64,000 bases of DNA from Symsagittifera roscoffensis (taxonomy: Eukaryota; Xenacoelomorpha; Acoela; Convolutidae). The notes beneath the pieces were generated by a model. The model searched no databases and was not told the DNA's origin. It was given only the letters and a program-made list of their open reading frames with translations. Positions within the stretch are counted from its first letter, which is position 1. Every line of letters begins with the position of its first letter. The stretch lies in assembly GCF_963678635.1 (NCBI RefSeq), contig NC_087066.1, positions 11,950,517 to 12,014,516 of the forward strand, written 5' to 3'. Of this stretch, positions 10,608 to 22,229 are shown one piece after another. Both the position numbers and the translations under genes were made by a program.

Positions 10608-12180
10608 CTAGGAGTCAGAGAATTCACACGGTACGTGGTAACTGGAGCATGAAGTTGCTGTTAAAGGAACGAATATTTTTTGCGAACAGATAGATGTAGT
10701 GATGGGTGGTGAGATGTCTATTACTGGTACCACTAAGAAAATTTCCATAGCCTCTACTTTTCTTAACACCTGGCATAAATCGCGAGGGGAATAAAGCAAA
10801 AACTTATAATCGATGTTGGGCAGAGAGGCACAAGATTCTGCCAAAGTTAAAAAAATTATCAATGATTTGAGTACGGTATTCTTCAAAATTGAAATGTGGG
10901 TGACGATTTAGTTTGAGAGAAGGAATACTTTAAAGAAGAGTTTGCTTAAGTGAAGGTATGATGGCTTATGACCATGTATCGTCAAATGGAACTCTAATAT
11001 GACATATAGGGCACGCTTTTTTCATTTATTGATGCTGTTGTTGCCTGTGTTTACGTAAGGATGTTTAACAATCCTGTGTTCAACCTTAGGTTTATTGTTT
11101 GACAGAGTGATTTGGTTAAAATATTACAGAAGTCATAATCTGTTAGGTTACTCACATGAACGTTTGTCTGCATATCGGACATTAGATTGTTCCAAATGGT
11201 GTTTTTTGCTAGCTTTTTTAGCTTTTTGTAGCATGGAACGCAATTTAAAGGTGGCAGTTGTGGAGGTGTACCTTTATGGATTTTTTAGCGTGAAACAAAA
11301 TTAAAGGCAGATGGAACATTTGGTCAATTTTAATTCTCGATTTCGTTAAAATCACAGATTAGATTATTGGAAATATTTTCTGATAGACATAAAATTGGGT
11401 GCAAGTGTTTGTTATTTGGTCTGATTATTCATATTTTAATTTCGATTGTCGATATTGTTTCATAATGTACAATTAAGTTGGGTAAGAATTTAAAGTCCTT
11501 AGCTGTGATAAAATATTGCTGAAAACCAATGGTCCTGAAGTAGTATCAATTCATTTGATGGTAGAGTTTTAAAAAAATTCGATATTGTCGAACATGATTG
11601 TGGATTTCAACAAAAAATAATTAATTTGTTAAGAATCTAGAATAAGAGTAGATGCTTAGTTCTTCTTAAGTAATGTCTTCAGCATATCTGACTAGTACAG
11701 TTATATTTATTTGTAATATAGGTGGAAGTTCAAAAAGGTTCTTAACATTAAGTACTGCTATTTTGTCGACGACTGTTTAGATAGAATTGCATTCTGGTAA
11801 TTTGCGAATATAGGTGGGCTTAAGATATTTGCTTCGTTTGCTAAAAAATGACACATTTCTAAGAAATTGGGATTGTTTACCGATATTGTAAATGTGTTTT
11901 GACAGTAGTTGCTGATTATATCTTTGAATCACTGCATATTACTCAATGAAAAGCGCAAATTTCGCAATGCAAAGAACAGAAGATTTCGAAATATCTGCAG
12001 ACGGCGAAGCCCCCTAATGGTTAAAAAAAGTGCAATGTAGTCAATTATATGGACTCTTTCGTAGACATTGAGCAAGCGTTTAAAAAAAATCTCATTGTTG
12101 TCAAATTGCCTACGCTGGATGATTTTGTTTTGACTAAGTTTATCAATCAGTCTGAAGAAGTCTTTGAGGCACATTCAACT
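10608..12180 (-). pseudogene. Decayed minus-strand coding debris
   Basis: The plus strand is G/T-rich and C-poor for over 1.5 kb, as expected opposite an A/C-rich coding strand. The longest minus frame (10,608-10,886) includes VVPVIDISPP, and a nearby reading is CSSYHVPCEF; others at 11,929-12,174 are frame-broken. The style resembles an old retroelement or viral envelope-like gene, but I recognise no motif well enough to name it. The Gypsy element starts 70 bases further on. A similar stretch lies at 54.5-58.4 kb. Confidence 0.3.
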
Positions 12181-12246
12181 TTTAAGTCAATATGTTTTGA
12201 TATAAATATACTAGTTAAGTTATAGTTACTTTAGAATTTCTGTTTA

Positions 12247-12251
12247 ATGCC
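12247..12251. repeat. Target site duplication ATGCC (left)
   Basis: ATGCC directly precedes the 5' LTR and is repeated directly after the 3' LTR at 19,275-19,279. A 5-bp duplication is usual for Gypsy/Ty3 integration, so the copy sits where it inserted. Confidence 0.95.
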
Positions 12252-12497
12252 TGTGGTACCGTGTAGTACTATTGCCACAGTAACCTTGGATTAAGTGTTA
12301 TTAATATTCTGTTATGTATTGTTAGTATTATTCAAGGCCATCCATGCAGGCCAAACGTAACAGTCATTTGGACGGTTGCGATCGTAGAAGACACATGAAC
12401 GTGATCTCTAACAAACTAAGCAATTAAACAAGACAGAATTAAATGTTTTCAATTATTCTCTTTTGCTCTTACCTACTCGTAGCATAGCAATATCACA
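12252..12497 (+). repeat. 5' LTR (246 bp)
   Basis: It begins TGTGGTACCGTGTAGTACT and ends TATCACA, matching the 3' LTR over its full length with five substitutions. A short palindrome is visible near its start (TGTGGTACC... with GTACC/GGTAC symmetry). I see no clear TATA box. An ATTAAA-type sequence at about 12,439 could serve as the polyadenylation signal. Confidence 0.95.
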
Positions 12498-13300
12498 TGG
12501 CGCAGCCAGCAGGATTTCTGTCCCAGGACAATAGAACAGATATGGGAATCCCTGTATTTTGGACGACCGCGAATTCCGACCCTCCTTGGAATTTCAAGAT
12601 ATGGCTAGACCAATTTCTTTTGGCAGTTACAGTAATGGAGAGCGTGAATCCGGAACTATTATTAGAAGAACCGAAAGAAGTTCTATTGGAACCGTTACCA
12701 AGACCAGAGACTCCACGAGAACATGAAAAAAACGCTTAGGCGATTACTGAAAGGGAAGCTCGAGCTAACTAGCCCGGGATAAGATTCTTTTGGAAAATGA
12801 AGAAAGAAAAAAGAGAGGACCAAGGGTTGGACATTACGTATATTACAACAGAAAAGAGTAGCTTCTAGATTATTTTTGGCGCTGGGGACAGAAGGAAAGA
12901 AGAAATTTTTTCAAAAGAACCCGCATGTAGAAGTTTCAAAGTTAGAATTCAGGCAGATGGTAGCGTTGGCTAAGACTTCATTTGATAAATCACAGAGTGT
13001 TACGTATGAACGCTACAAGCTGTTTAATCGTGCACAGGAAATAGGGGAATCACTCGGGGCATTTCATACCGCATTAACTGCTCAAGCAGCCAGAGCAGAA
13101 TTAGGGACACTGGAGGACGAACTAGTGCGTGACCTATTCATATCGAAAATGAAAAATGTGGTATTACAAGATACACTAACGTTTGAAACATTTTCACCAG
13201 AGGAAGTATTGAAAAGGGCGTTGAATTTGAACAAAGTAAACAGACAACTCAGGCATTTCAGAAAACTAATGCAACGACTGCAAGTACAGCTCCAGTAAAT
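12497..13300 (+). pseudogene. gag: gag (capsid-region) gene, broken
   Basis: The first frame opens at the ATG of 12,497, whose A is the last LTR base, and begins MAQPAGFL. It includes a tryptophan/phenylalanine-rich capsid start (WNFKIWLDQFLLAV) and stops at TAG 12,737-12,739. Capsid-like sequence resumes in another frame (about 12,860-13,298), with ALGTEGKKKFF and an extended helical stretch. The intervening 130 bases hold at least one more frame change and a stop. Gag packages the element RNA. The zinc knuckles are in the next segment. Two disruptions are certain; sequencing indels are a less likely explanation. Confidence 0.8.
12498..12513 (+). other. Primer binding site (TGGCGCAGCC...)
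   Basis: TGGCGCAGCCAGCAGG follows the 5' LTR with no spacer. TGG is the complement of the CCA tail of a tRNA, as expected for a minus-strand primer site. I cannot say which tRNA without the organism's tRNA set. The gag ATG overlaps this site: its A is the last LTR base. Confidence 0.8.
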
Positions 13301-13306
13301 GGAACA

Positions 13307-14395
13307 ATGAAGATAAAGCAAGAACCAATTATGAGTATTGGAAATAAAAATGCTTACGGAAGGAGACAACTGAACAACATGTACAAGAAGAAATCATCAG
13401 ACAGAAAAGAAGGGAAAAATTTTGCAGACACGAAAACGTGTACTCGATGTGGTCGACCATTTGGGGAAGGACATTTGAAGAAATGTCCGGCCATGGGCAA
13501 AACATGTAAAAATTGTTCTAAATCAAATCACTTTGCAAAAATGTGTAAATCACAGCAAGTAAATGAGATTGCGGAAAAATCATCCAGCTCAGATGAAGAG
13601 TGCAATTTAATTCAGTCATTTGACTCGTGTGAGGAGTTCGAAATTATGGCTATTGAATCAGAATTGTCTTCGATGGAAGAAATAGATGAGTATATAAAAC
13701 AGCAATCAAATAGAAACCGAGATATCAAGAAAAGTAGCAAGGACATACAGAAGGTTGATATTCGCAGAAATACCCGATCGAAACAAATAAGGTCATTAAA
13801 AGCTTTGGTGAGAATAGATCATCAAATCATCAACATGACTATTGATACGGGCAGTCCTGTATCGTTTTTGAACTGGGCTACTGCAAAGCAAATTCTGGAG
13901 TCTTCAAAAAATACGAGGTTCATTCCACGGGAAAATCTCAACTTGATTACACAATTTGTAGACTATAACAAACAGCCGATCAATATATTGGGTGCAATCA
14001 CCACGACCATCCGTTCGGCAGGGTGGGAGGTGGTGGGAGCATCGTTCTTAATCACAGAACGACACACGAGATGTATTTTGGGGCTGGATTTACAGAGCAA
14101 GGCCGGGATACACACAACACAGAAGTTGGCACCGAAAGAAAAGACGAGGTTTGACGTGTTACTGTGCGAACAGTCAGAAGGTTGGAAAAACAAATTCTAT
14201 AAAAAATTTAAAAACCTTTTTGATCGTCAAGGGTGTTCAAAAAATCACGTTGTCAGCACAAAGTTCAAATACCCACTTTGTCCATTACAAGAAAAAGGGA
14301 GACGCATCCCAATACACATACAAGGGAAAGTGTATGAGGAAATGGAAAAATTGCTAAAAAGAGGGGCATATAAAACGTCTAGGCAAATGTACTAG
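13307..14395 (+). pseudogene. pol: Zinc knuckles, protease and start of reverse transcriptase
   Basis: This open frame of 362 codons holds two CCHC-type nucleic-acid-binding motifs (about 13,439-13,550; CTRCGRP... and CKNCSKSNHFAKMC). A retroviral-type aspartic protease has its active site IDTGSPVSF at about 13,841. The N-terminal part of the reverse transcriptase (YPLCPLQEKGRRIP) lies near the end. The frame closes at TAG 14,393-14,395 within the RT fingers region. A linker rich in serine and acid separates knuckles and protease. The first frame carries gag's last part and pol's first, so gag and pol were probably one reading frame or joined by a shift. Confidence 0.85.
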
Positions 14396-14420
14396 TGATG
14401 TCAAACCCATAAATAGACAG

Positions 14421-14834
14421 TTGTTCAAAAATAAATATCAAAAGCCGAATGTGGATGAATTATTGGATGGGGTCAGCCAAATAATCACAGCAAATGAAAG
14501 CAGTACGCTGTATTTCTCAGTATTGGATTTGAAGTATGCCTGCAGTCAACATAAACTGACTGCAGAGACAGCTAAAAAATGCAATTTTAACATCATAGGT
14601 GGGCAAGCTACTGGAACATTCAGATTTTTGACCGGGTTTTACGGTCTGGCAGATATGCCAGCTGAGTTTCAAAAAGCTATGGACAGAACATTGAACCATG
14701 CGGAAAATACTTTCTGTTTTCTTGACGACATACTCATTGTGTCTAAAGGAAGTGAACAAGAACATAAAAAATTGATCTTGAATGTGCTGGAAAAGCTAGA
14801 AAAAAAATTTGGCACTAAAACTGTAGAAATGTGA
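14421..14834 (+). pseudogene. pol: Reverse transcriptase palm region
   Basis: This 137-codon open frame carries the central RT blocks. FSVLDLKYAC holds the first catalytic aspartate. GFYGLADMPAEFQKAMD follows, then CFLDDILIVSKG with the paired catalytic aspartates (about 14,715). It ends at TGA 14,832-14,834. The rest of the RT continues at once in a different frame, so a small indel near 14,829 breaks the enzyme. Confidence 0.85.
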
Positions 14835-14850
14835 GTTCTTTCAACAGGAG

Positions 14851-16095
14851 GTGAATTGGTTGGGACATAAGTTATCGTTGGAGGGTATTTCCCCAAAGAT
14901 AACAAAAACGGAAGCGATTTTGAAGCTTAGTCCGCCAACTTCACTGAAACAACTCAGATCATTTCTGGGTAGCATAAATCATCTGGCCAAATTCATTCCA
15001 AACGCAGCTATCTTAACTGAAAAGAAGAAAATGAGAAGAAAAGAAAATGAAAAAAAAAACTCAAAACGTGAAAATTCAAGTAAAAAATTCTTATGGAAAG
15101 AAGAACATTCGGAGATATTCGAATCGATAAAAGCAGCGGTTGCGAATATAACAAAAATTCAATATTACGACCGTAAGTTACTTACTAGGGTAAAATGTGA
15201 CGCCAGCCATAGTGGACTGGGGGCATCGTTGGAACAACAAAACTGGGAGGGGGAGTGGATACCGATTGCATTCGCTTCCAGATATTTAAACACACAAGAA
15301 AAAAAATACACCATAAATGAACTAGAACTGCTAGCAGTAGTATGGTCTGTTGACCGACTTAAACATTATTTGTTAGGAAAAGAACTCGTGATAGCCACTG
15401 ACCATAGAGCACTGGTTTCTGCCTTGGATGAACATAAGTCAAACAAAACCTACCAATCTAGGTTGACTAGATGGGTAGACAGATTACTACCCTATCAATT
15501 GAAATTTATTCATTTACCTGGGAAAGATATGGGTATAGTAGATTACCTATCTAGAAACCCGAAAGGTGAACCATGGCCGGAGTCAGTACTGGATGAAAAA
15601 CTTGTAGTCACATCGATTGAAAGTTTTCATAAAGCTCTCGACTGTTTAAACAGTCGACTGAGTGATCACGATAGGCTCGACCGGAACAAAAACGTTCTAG
15701 AATATTCTAGAATTGATAAAAATGTATCAAATCAGAACACGTCATCTACCCGTTGCTATAGCAAACAAAACGGTCCAAAACGGACAAAGCTTGACCGGAA
15801 CGAAAGAAATGAAGATTCACGTTCGTTTCAACGAGAAAAGTTTGAAAACTCAAAAATCAGTTTATCTCAAAATCGTCAGCAGATACATTCGGTCAAATCA
15901 GTTAAAGAAATCGGAAAGTTATCAAATCACGAATCAGAAAATATGCATTCAGGCGAAACAGCTAAAAAAGGACAAAAAAATGGTCAGAATTCAGGATCGG
16001 AAAAACACAGACACACTAAGGGAGGAAACAACAGAAACGACGTTCCAAAGAACCAGAATGATACAAAGGACCCCAAACAAATCAGAATCAGATAA
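14851..16095 (+). pseudogene. pol: RT connection, RNase H and linker
   Basis: After the frame break, the RT thumb/connection appears as NWLGHKLSLEG and LRSFLGSINHLAKFI. RNase H follows with KCDASHSGLGASL, then YTINELELLAVVW and ATDHRALVSAL (three acidic catalytic positions visible). A linker begins LPGKDMGIVDYLSR, the usual start of the tether to integrase. The tail is lysine/asparagine-rich. The pol frame changes again between 15,713 and 16,095, because the useful sequence continues in the frame ending at 16,243. Confidence 0.85.
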
Positions 16096-16264
16096 TTCGG
16101 ACTTTGAACAAACACCACAAGCGAATTGGAACACGCTGTACAGACAAATCAGAACAGACACGGGAAATAGTGGTCGGTCAACATCAACTGCTACAGCAAC
16201 CCAACCTATGTTAGTTTCATTTTGGGAACCAACAGGATCGTAAAAGATTGAGAAACCCCGACCA

Positions 16265-18028
16265 ATGATGGAATTAGAAGCCAAATCGGTGATGCAAAGT
16301 CCGAAACCATCGAGACAAACCCAGTCAGGAGATGAAACTGAAATTGGACAAATCGTTGAGGTGGATTTAACGATGGACAGCCTTGATAAACCGGACTACA
16401 GTTCAGGAACTGAGACTTGTATGGTCACACGGCAACAGAAGACGAGAAGTGGACATAAATCGCGAAAAAGCAATTACCAACTGTCGGAGCAGTTAGAGGA
16501 AACAAATAGCCCACTGTCACTCGAAAAATTATTCGACAAAAGTCTACTGGCGGAACTAGTAGCAGGGGATACTTGGATGGATCGGCTCAGTCGAGTGGTG
16601 GAACGGAACGATAGACACGGATTCGAGCTAATGGGTCCATACACCAATCCTCTGTGGCACCAGATGTCGGTAGTTGATGACTGCCTATTGGTGGACAATC
16701 GTTTAGCCGTACCTGAGAAGCTGAGACAAGCGGTGCTTCGGCGACTTCATCAAGGACATCCTGGCCATGAAGCGATGTTGGAGGTTTCCAATTACTTATG
16801 GTGGCCACACATGCACAAAGACATAGTCAATATGGCCGAAGAGTGTAGAAGTTGCACTCGTTATGGTAAGAATGCTAAATGTATAATCCCAGAAAATTCG
16901 GCCAAACCACTTCCACTGTTGACACAGGCTGGGCAAGAGTTACAATTAGACTATGCGGGTCCACTTGAAGACCATAAGGGAAGGAAGATATATTTGTTAG
17001 GTGCTATTGATAGACACTCAAAATTTCCGTCAGTCAAAGTTACGAAATCTACAGGGGGAAAATCAACAATAAAATTTCTACAAACCTACATTGACACACA
17101 TGGAATACCAGAATCGATTAAAACGGATCAGTTTTCAGTGTTTAAAGGAAATTCAATGAAAAAATTTTGCACTGAAAATAATATTATTCAAAAATTCTGT
17201 CCAGTTGGTGATCATCGAGGATGTGGACTAGTCGAACGAACGATACAAACCATTAAACGACAATTGGGAGTAATGCTACTCGAAGAAAAAGTACAATCTA
17301 TTAAATTGTGCTTGAGCACAATAATTAGGGACCTAAGATGGAATAAACAGAAAACAATAAAGTTTTCCCCGTTTGAAGCGCACTTTGGCCGATTACCTAA
17401 AACTGAGTTTAAAATTATAAGGGAAAACTTTCTGAAGGAAACTGATTGTTTAGATAAAGAACATTTGGAGAGATCGGCGTTAACAGCATCGCAGTTGAAG
17501 AGACGCATCGACCAATCCAGGGAAAATGTAAAGATTATCCGAAAAGCACAGACTAGCCGGGACGTCAGCCCACTGTTTCTACGCAACACTGCGGCGGCCA
17601 AAGAAAGAGCTAGGGCGAAGGAACTAAAGCAGCTACTAGAGGCCAATGCGGGATGGAATGTCACCAGACGGGATATCTCAGATAGCGAGCTACGACGAAT
17701 TGTAGATAAAACGAGCACGATAAATCCCGAACTAAGAAAGGAACTCCTATACTCATGGCAAAAAGGATTTATCGAAGACAAACAGACTACAGCGGATGAT
17801 AGCTGGTCAGGAAGCTTCCTCCGAAAACATGAGCAAAGAAAGAGTGGAAAGGCCCTAACAATACCGCTGATAGGCAAAATAGTGGCAGAGATACCGTCAA
17901 CAATCAAAACGGCTGCTGGTGCAGTGTATCGAAAGTCGAAAGAGCGACATAGCGAGATCAAAACTGCATACACAGCACAAAGCACAGAGCTCGGAGAAAA
18001 AGAGGAGCCCAATGGGGGAAGAGCCTAG
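16265..18028 (+). pseudogene. pol: Integrase region
   Basis: The segment shares its frame with 15,713-16,243 but is separated by TAA 16,241-16,243. It shows the N-terminal zinc-binding HHCC region (LHQGHPGHEAML, then CRSC) and the catalytic triad. D is at 16,949 (LDYAG), D at 17,126 (IKTDQF) and E at 17,234 (GLVERT); the last two are separated by 35 residues, the retroviral D-D-35-E spacing. The C-terminal part is long and basic. The frame closes at TAG 18,026-18,028, after the next frame has already opened. Confidence 0.9.
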
Positions 18029-18935
18029 GAGCAAACAACAGAAGACATTATCACATCATGAAGACGTAGACAGTGAGTCGGCTGAAGAACATGATGCGAA
18101 AGACCAGGGGCCAACCGATCAGGAGATAGAAGACAATCGACTAATGGACAAGTTTCAAAACTCGCCAAACGTAGTTACGTCAAGAGAAACAAAGACGGGC
18201 GGGGGCCTAAATCTACGTGGGAAAAGGGTTGAGCCAAATAGGGCAAGACCACTAGTCCAAAGTGCAAGATCTGGAAAAACCAAAACAAAAGAGCCACGTA
18301 CAACAAAAACTGTTGAAACAGCAAAAGAATCTAAGAAGCGGGATACGAGTAATGAAGCTGTATACATAGAGTCGTCTGCACCGAAAAAAGCTCCAGTGAG
18401 TAAAAGGATCACACGGCAAACTAGTGAAAAGGAAATTCTGGACACATTCCAGAATAACAATATGACAACAAAAGAATGGGAAGATATCACAAAGCAGGTT
18501 TTGACCCGAGGGGTACAAAACGAAGCAGAAAAACTACTGAATCAACAAGCGGAATCAGTTGTCAATAGCCCGGCAGTATTTGTGGACGAGTCAGACAAAG
18601 AAGAGAATACAACGGCAGTCAGACGAAGCAGTCGATAAACTAAGAACCAGGGTCCAAAAAGATACGGCAGCCCGGTATCACACTCAGTAAAGTTGATTAG
18701 TTGTGACGACGATGTAACAGAGCTAAATTTGGCAGCACTTGAGGCCTACAGATTGAGACTGGCAAAGTTGAACATCAATAACAAAGAAACAACATTGGAG
18801 AACAACACGTTTGATTTACTAGAGAGACACTTGTTCAAAAGGAAATTCGGAGCTACATCGTTGGATGAGTCAGGATCGTGGAACGCTGCAAGAAATGAAA
18901 CGGAAGTGATGAAGAAAACAAGCAAGGAAAACTAA
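17919..18935 (+). pseudogene. pol: C-terminal tail of pol, frame-shifted
   Basis: A different frame carries a highly charged region that reaches AVRRSSR, then TAA (18,636-18,638). It resumes in the same frame with RYGSPVSHSVKL and closes at TAA 18,933-18,935. The arginine/serine-rich motif followed by RYG...HSVKL is a common end of Gypsy pol proteins in animals, so I read it as the pol tail rather than a separate third gene. The frame must change between 17,919 and 18,028. It has no signal peptide or membrane segment, so it is not envelope-like. Confidence 0.65.
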
Positions 18936-19017
18936 GCTAAAATGAAAACAATTTAGTAAACTGAGATTTATATACTATTTATAAAATTTTATAAGGTATT
19001 ATATAAAATTTTGTTGT

Positions 19018-19028
19018 ACTCAGGGGAA
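19018..19028 (+). other. Polypurine tract before the 3' LTR
   Basis: AGGGGAA stands directly before the TG of the 3' LTR and is the likely plus-strand primer for reverse transcription. It is short but in the expected place. Confidence 0.7.
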
Positions 19029-19274
19029 TGTGGTACCGTGTAGTACTGTTGCCACAGTAACCATGGATAAAGTGTTATTAATATTCTGTTATGTATTGTT
19101 AGTATTATTCAAGGCCATCCATGCAGGCCAAACGTAACAGTCATTTGGACGGTTGCGATCGTAGAAGACACATGAACGTGATCTCTAACAAACTAAGCAA
19201 TTAAACAAGACATAATTAAATGTTTTCAATTATTCTTTTTTGCTCTTACCTACTCGTAGCATAGCAATATCACA
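19029..19274 (+). repeat. 3' LTR (246 bp)
   Basis: It is the same length as the 5' LTR and has five substitutions relative to it (two early T/A changes, an A/G, a G/T and a C/T). It ends TATCACA and is followed by the target duplication ATGCC at 19,275-19,279. Confidence 0.95.
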
Positions 19275-19279
19275 ATGCC
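19275..19279. repeat. Target site duplication ATGCC (right)
   Basis: It repeats the five bases 12,247-12,251 in front of the 5' LTR. Confidence 0.95.
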
Positions 19280-21860
19280 CATGACTAATCAGTACCTGTC
19301 AATTGCCACGTTCCTTGCAGCTTGTCTTTATCCAATTTCAGTGTTACTTAATTGTTTAACTTATGAAGTTGATCTATTGCTTTTAAACTGAAGTATGGAG
19401 CCTCTACCTTCAACGAACCGCATTCAACAGGAAACCGTACAGGAGAGAGAAAAAACACGCTGCGGATTACAACCTTTCGTCCAAACAAGAAGTTTCAATT
19501 GTATAATCTAAAAAAACTTCTAGCCTGAAAACAGACTCAGCAACACAGGTCTTGGCGCTACCGGCGCTACTGGGAAAAATCGTACGGAGGCGGCTCAAAC
19601 GCTCATCTTGAACTTTTACCTGTGCCAGCGGAACGCGGGTAGATGAGTTTTAAAAAAATCTAAGCCCCATTTGACCTTGCTATGACAATGTACTCTCAAA
19701 CCTTATTTGAAGATTTGAAAATACATTGTCGTAGTTATTTGAAGAGATCTTCAAAAAGCAGCGAATTGAAACGTTTGAAATGTAACAATTGCTGTCGCCA
19801 AAACAAAGGGAGGGGGAATGTCTAGACCAGTTACTAATTTTATTCGGTGCTCAGGAAGACCTCGATGTGATGCAATCAAACGACACTAAAAATTCGAGCC
19901 TACGAGACGTTTTCATAGCGAACATACCAAATATGCCGCCAAATGGCAATTTAATTTGAAATGAAACCCGCAAAAAATTCCGTGGGGGTGCCAGTGTCCA
20001 ATTCAAAGTGGAAAAAGAAGCGCAAACAGGCGTTGTCTCAGTTGCGATCAGAACAGATTCCTTAAATACAAAATCGCGAATTACCCGGCGAGAAACGCAA
20101 TTAGAAAGTAGCAGGTAACTCGTAGGTAGGGGGAAATCACAATTACATGCAGATTTGAAACAGGTGTCTACAGGATAACATTTTTGACTGTGCTCAATTT
20201 AAAGGGTTTTGGAGTGCAAATGAGAGATTTTCCCAACGCTTATATGCGTTTATCGCCATTATAATTTTTACAACCAAAACGTACCGATATCAAACAGTTT
20301 AAACCGGCGGTGAACAATCTGAGCTGAAAAGCTAGAATGGGGAAAATACGGTTTTGAAACTTTCAATTATAATTTTTCAAAGTGAGATTGAAAATGTCTA
20401 GAAGTCATTTTATTGGGTCAATACATAGTCTGTAAAGTTACCTGCCAGTACTGGCCAAATTTTCACTGCCGCTGCAGGCGTTAATTAATAAGAAAAGCGA
20501 GTTTCACATTGTGAAGCACAGTTTCCGTCACAGAAAAGCCAGTATGTTCAATCAGTTCGGAAATATGGTTTCTCTTTAACCTTGGAAGAATATAGCTTCT
20601 ATGCGGCGGATGAATGCAGAGACCGCACTGCAGCAGATAAACACTCAAAACATGTATACGTGCCAGGAACAATACGCGAACGGCGAACGCATTGAATAAA
20701 GAAAAAAACATTTTGAATTTTCGGGTTCAATCAAATTCATGAACTGATCGGTATATTTCGTTAAAAAATTAAGATTGTTTCTTACGCTGGTCGACAATCA
20801 TGATCAGTATTTATAACCAATTAGACAGCGTTCTGAGTTCCATAAGCAAATACATAACAAATAACGGGTTTCCTCGGAAAATCTATATTCACCAAAGGTC
20901 CGAACTCACTTCAAAAGCAATCGAAGAGGTCTGTACTTTTTTGATGATCAAATTAGTCATAATTTTATATAATGGTTATAGACCGCGGCGTGAGAAAAAA
21001 TCTAAAACTTTTCTTACGAATCGTTGATGTACTTAATTAAACCCGAAAGTTCAAAATTAATATTTTTATTTGACTCTTTGGTTTTTTATGTGATTATTAA
21101 AACGAAATTTCGTAAATTATCATAGCGCCACCGGTTATACTTGGTAGCCTGAAATACTTTGTCCTAGCGAACGAGAAGGAAGTAGATCACGGAAAATTAG
21201 ATTACATGATCTAGTGGCCTCTCAGGGTTTCAAAATTTGCATCGGTCAATACATTGCATCGAACAATAAGTTGCACCGAAAACGCACAATTCTTAAAAAG
21301 AAGTACCCGTTAGTTTTGTATCTGTACATAAGAGAAACGCGACAACAGGTATAGAGTATAAAAATAATGTTGCGAGAGAGACCGAACATAGGATAACATT
21401 AGCAAATAGCTAGAAAACCTTAGGAATCAATAAGAAAATTGGGGTAATAGAGGAGCGGACCTCTACACTCAGGAAGAGTTCTCACAAGGGCCAAATGGGT
21501 CATCCGACATTGGCAAAACTACATAGGAAAAGATCAGATAAGACATTAACCAAAAAGCGACAAGAAGACCATAAATTGAAAACTTGGGACCACAAGTCGG
21601 ACTTAGACTCATCTCGAACCATGTGGAGTTGAGTTCGAACCTCATCTCATTCCATGTGGAGTTGAGGCAAGAGAAAAAGTAGCCAGTCGACCTAGCAAAC
21701 AAAGCTAGTAGTATTATATTCTGGCCATTATTCAAGCAATCAGGATGAGACGGGGTCGTGCAACAGTTTGCGGACCAAAACGACGTTAACGAAAAGAACA
21801 AAAACAAGGAGGAAGACAAAATGAGAAAAATGAAAGTAAGCGCGTAAGCTCCAATTTAAA
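19280..21860 (+). mobile_element. Old decayed retroelement remnant
   Basis: This GC-richer stretch has fragmentary plus-strand coding readings (such as EPLPSTNRIQQE from an ATG at 19,394). A polypurine-like AGGGAGGGGGAA precedes TGTCTAGACC at 19,818, resembling a tract plus LTR start. An integrase-like piece lies at 20,800-21,027. A TATAAAAA-containing segment at about 21,356 recalls an LTR promoter. Everything is frame-broken and no matching pair of LTRs was identified. It is older than the Gypsy element next to it. Confidence 0.4.
20800..21027 (+). pseudogene. Integrase-core-like fragment
   Basis: The open frame begins with a real ATG. It reads along the middle of a retroelement integrase catalytic core: YITNNGFPRKIYIHQRSELTSKAIEE, then a run ending YNGYRPRRE. 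The order (neighbourhood of the second catalytic position, then the NG.RPR region) fits, but the expected aspartate is replaced in IYIHQRSE. The frame then runs into lysines and a stop. It is a dead fragment, and the clade (Gypsy or BEL) cannot be decided. Confidence 0.45.
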
Positions 21861-22229
21861 AACTCACAAAACTCATAGCTTCATGGAGAGGACAGACAAT
21901 TAAGTTTAAAAAGTCCATAGGTAAAAAATTTTAAATTTTTCAATGTAAAATTTAAAATCACTGAGTGAAGGGAAGTTTGACAAAAAAGTTTAAATAACAA
22001 ATGAAAACTTTATTGCAGTTTTTTCATTGTGAAAAGTCAGCTTTGAGAATAATTTTTTTCCTGCTTTTGAGACGACAAATAGTCTAAAAATTATAGGACT
22101 AAGATTTCTCTAATGCCATTTTCTTTAGGAACCGAAAAAAAAAATTGTTCAGATTTTTTATTTTAAAATTAAAATTTTTGATGCCAAAAAAGGTGAAAAA
22201 AAAACAATAAGAAGTACCGAAAATAAACA

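Larger units (their letters stand above)
12252..19274 (+). mobile_element. Gypsy/Ty3-type LTR retrotransposon, complete but broken
   Basis: The element is 7,023 bp, bounded by 246-bp LTRs (TG...CA) and a 5-bp duplication. Domain order is gag, zinc knuckles, protease, reverse transcriptase, RNase H, integrase. Integrase after RNase H is the Metaviridae (Gypsy/Ty3) order. The LTRs differ at 5 of 246 positions, so insertion is fairly recent. Despite this, gag and pol together have at least five frame changes and three in-frame stops, so this copy cannot be autonomous. It may be a non-autonomous passenger copied by a relative. No envelope-like gene follows pol. Confidence 0.95.

Noticed and set aside
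17212-18012. Minus-strand ORF of 266 codons
   Set aside because: It overlaps the integrase region antisense and is serine/cysteine-rich, as expected for the shadow of a charged coding strand.
17919-18638. A third, separate gene or envelope gene after pol in the Gypsy element
   Set aside because: It has no signal peptide, membrane segment or cysteine pattern. Its end carries the arginine-rich and RYG...HSVKL sequence usual at the end of Gypsy pol, so it is the frame-shifted pol tail.
21469-21819. Minus-strand 116-codon ORF with hydrophobic stretches
   Set aside because: It starts within retroelement debris, has no supporting signals, and the plus strand there has repeated GTGGAGTTGAG units typical of non-coding leader or LTR sequence.
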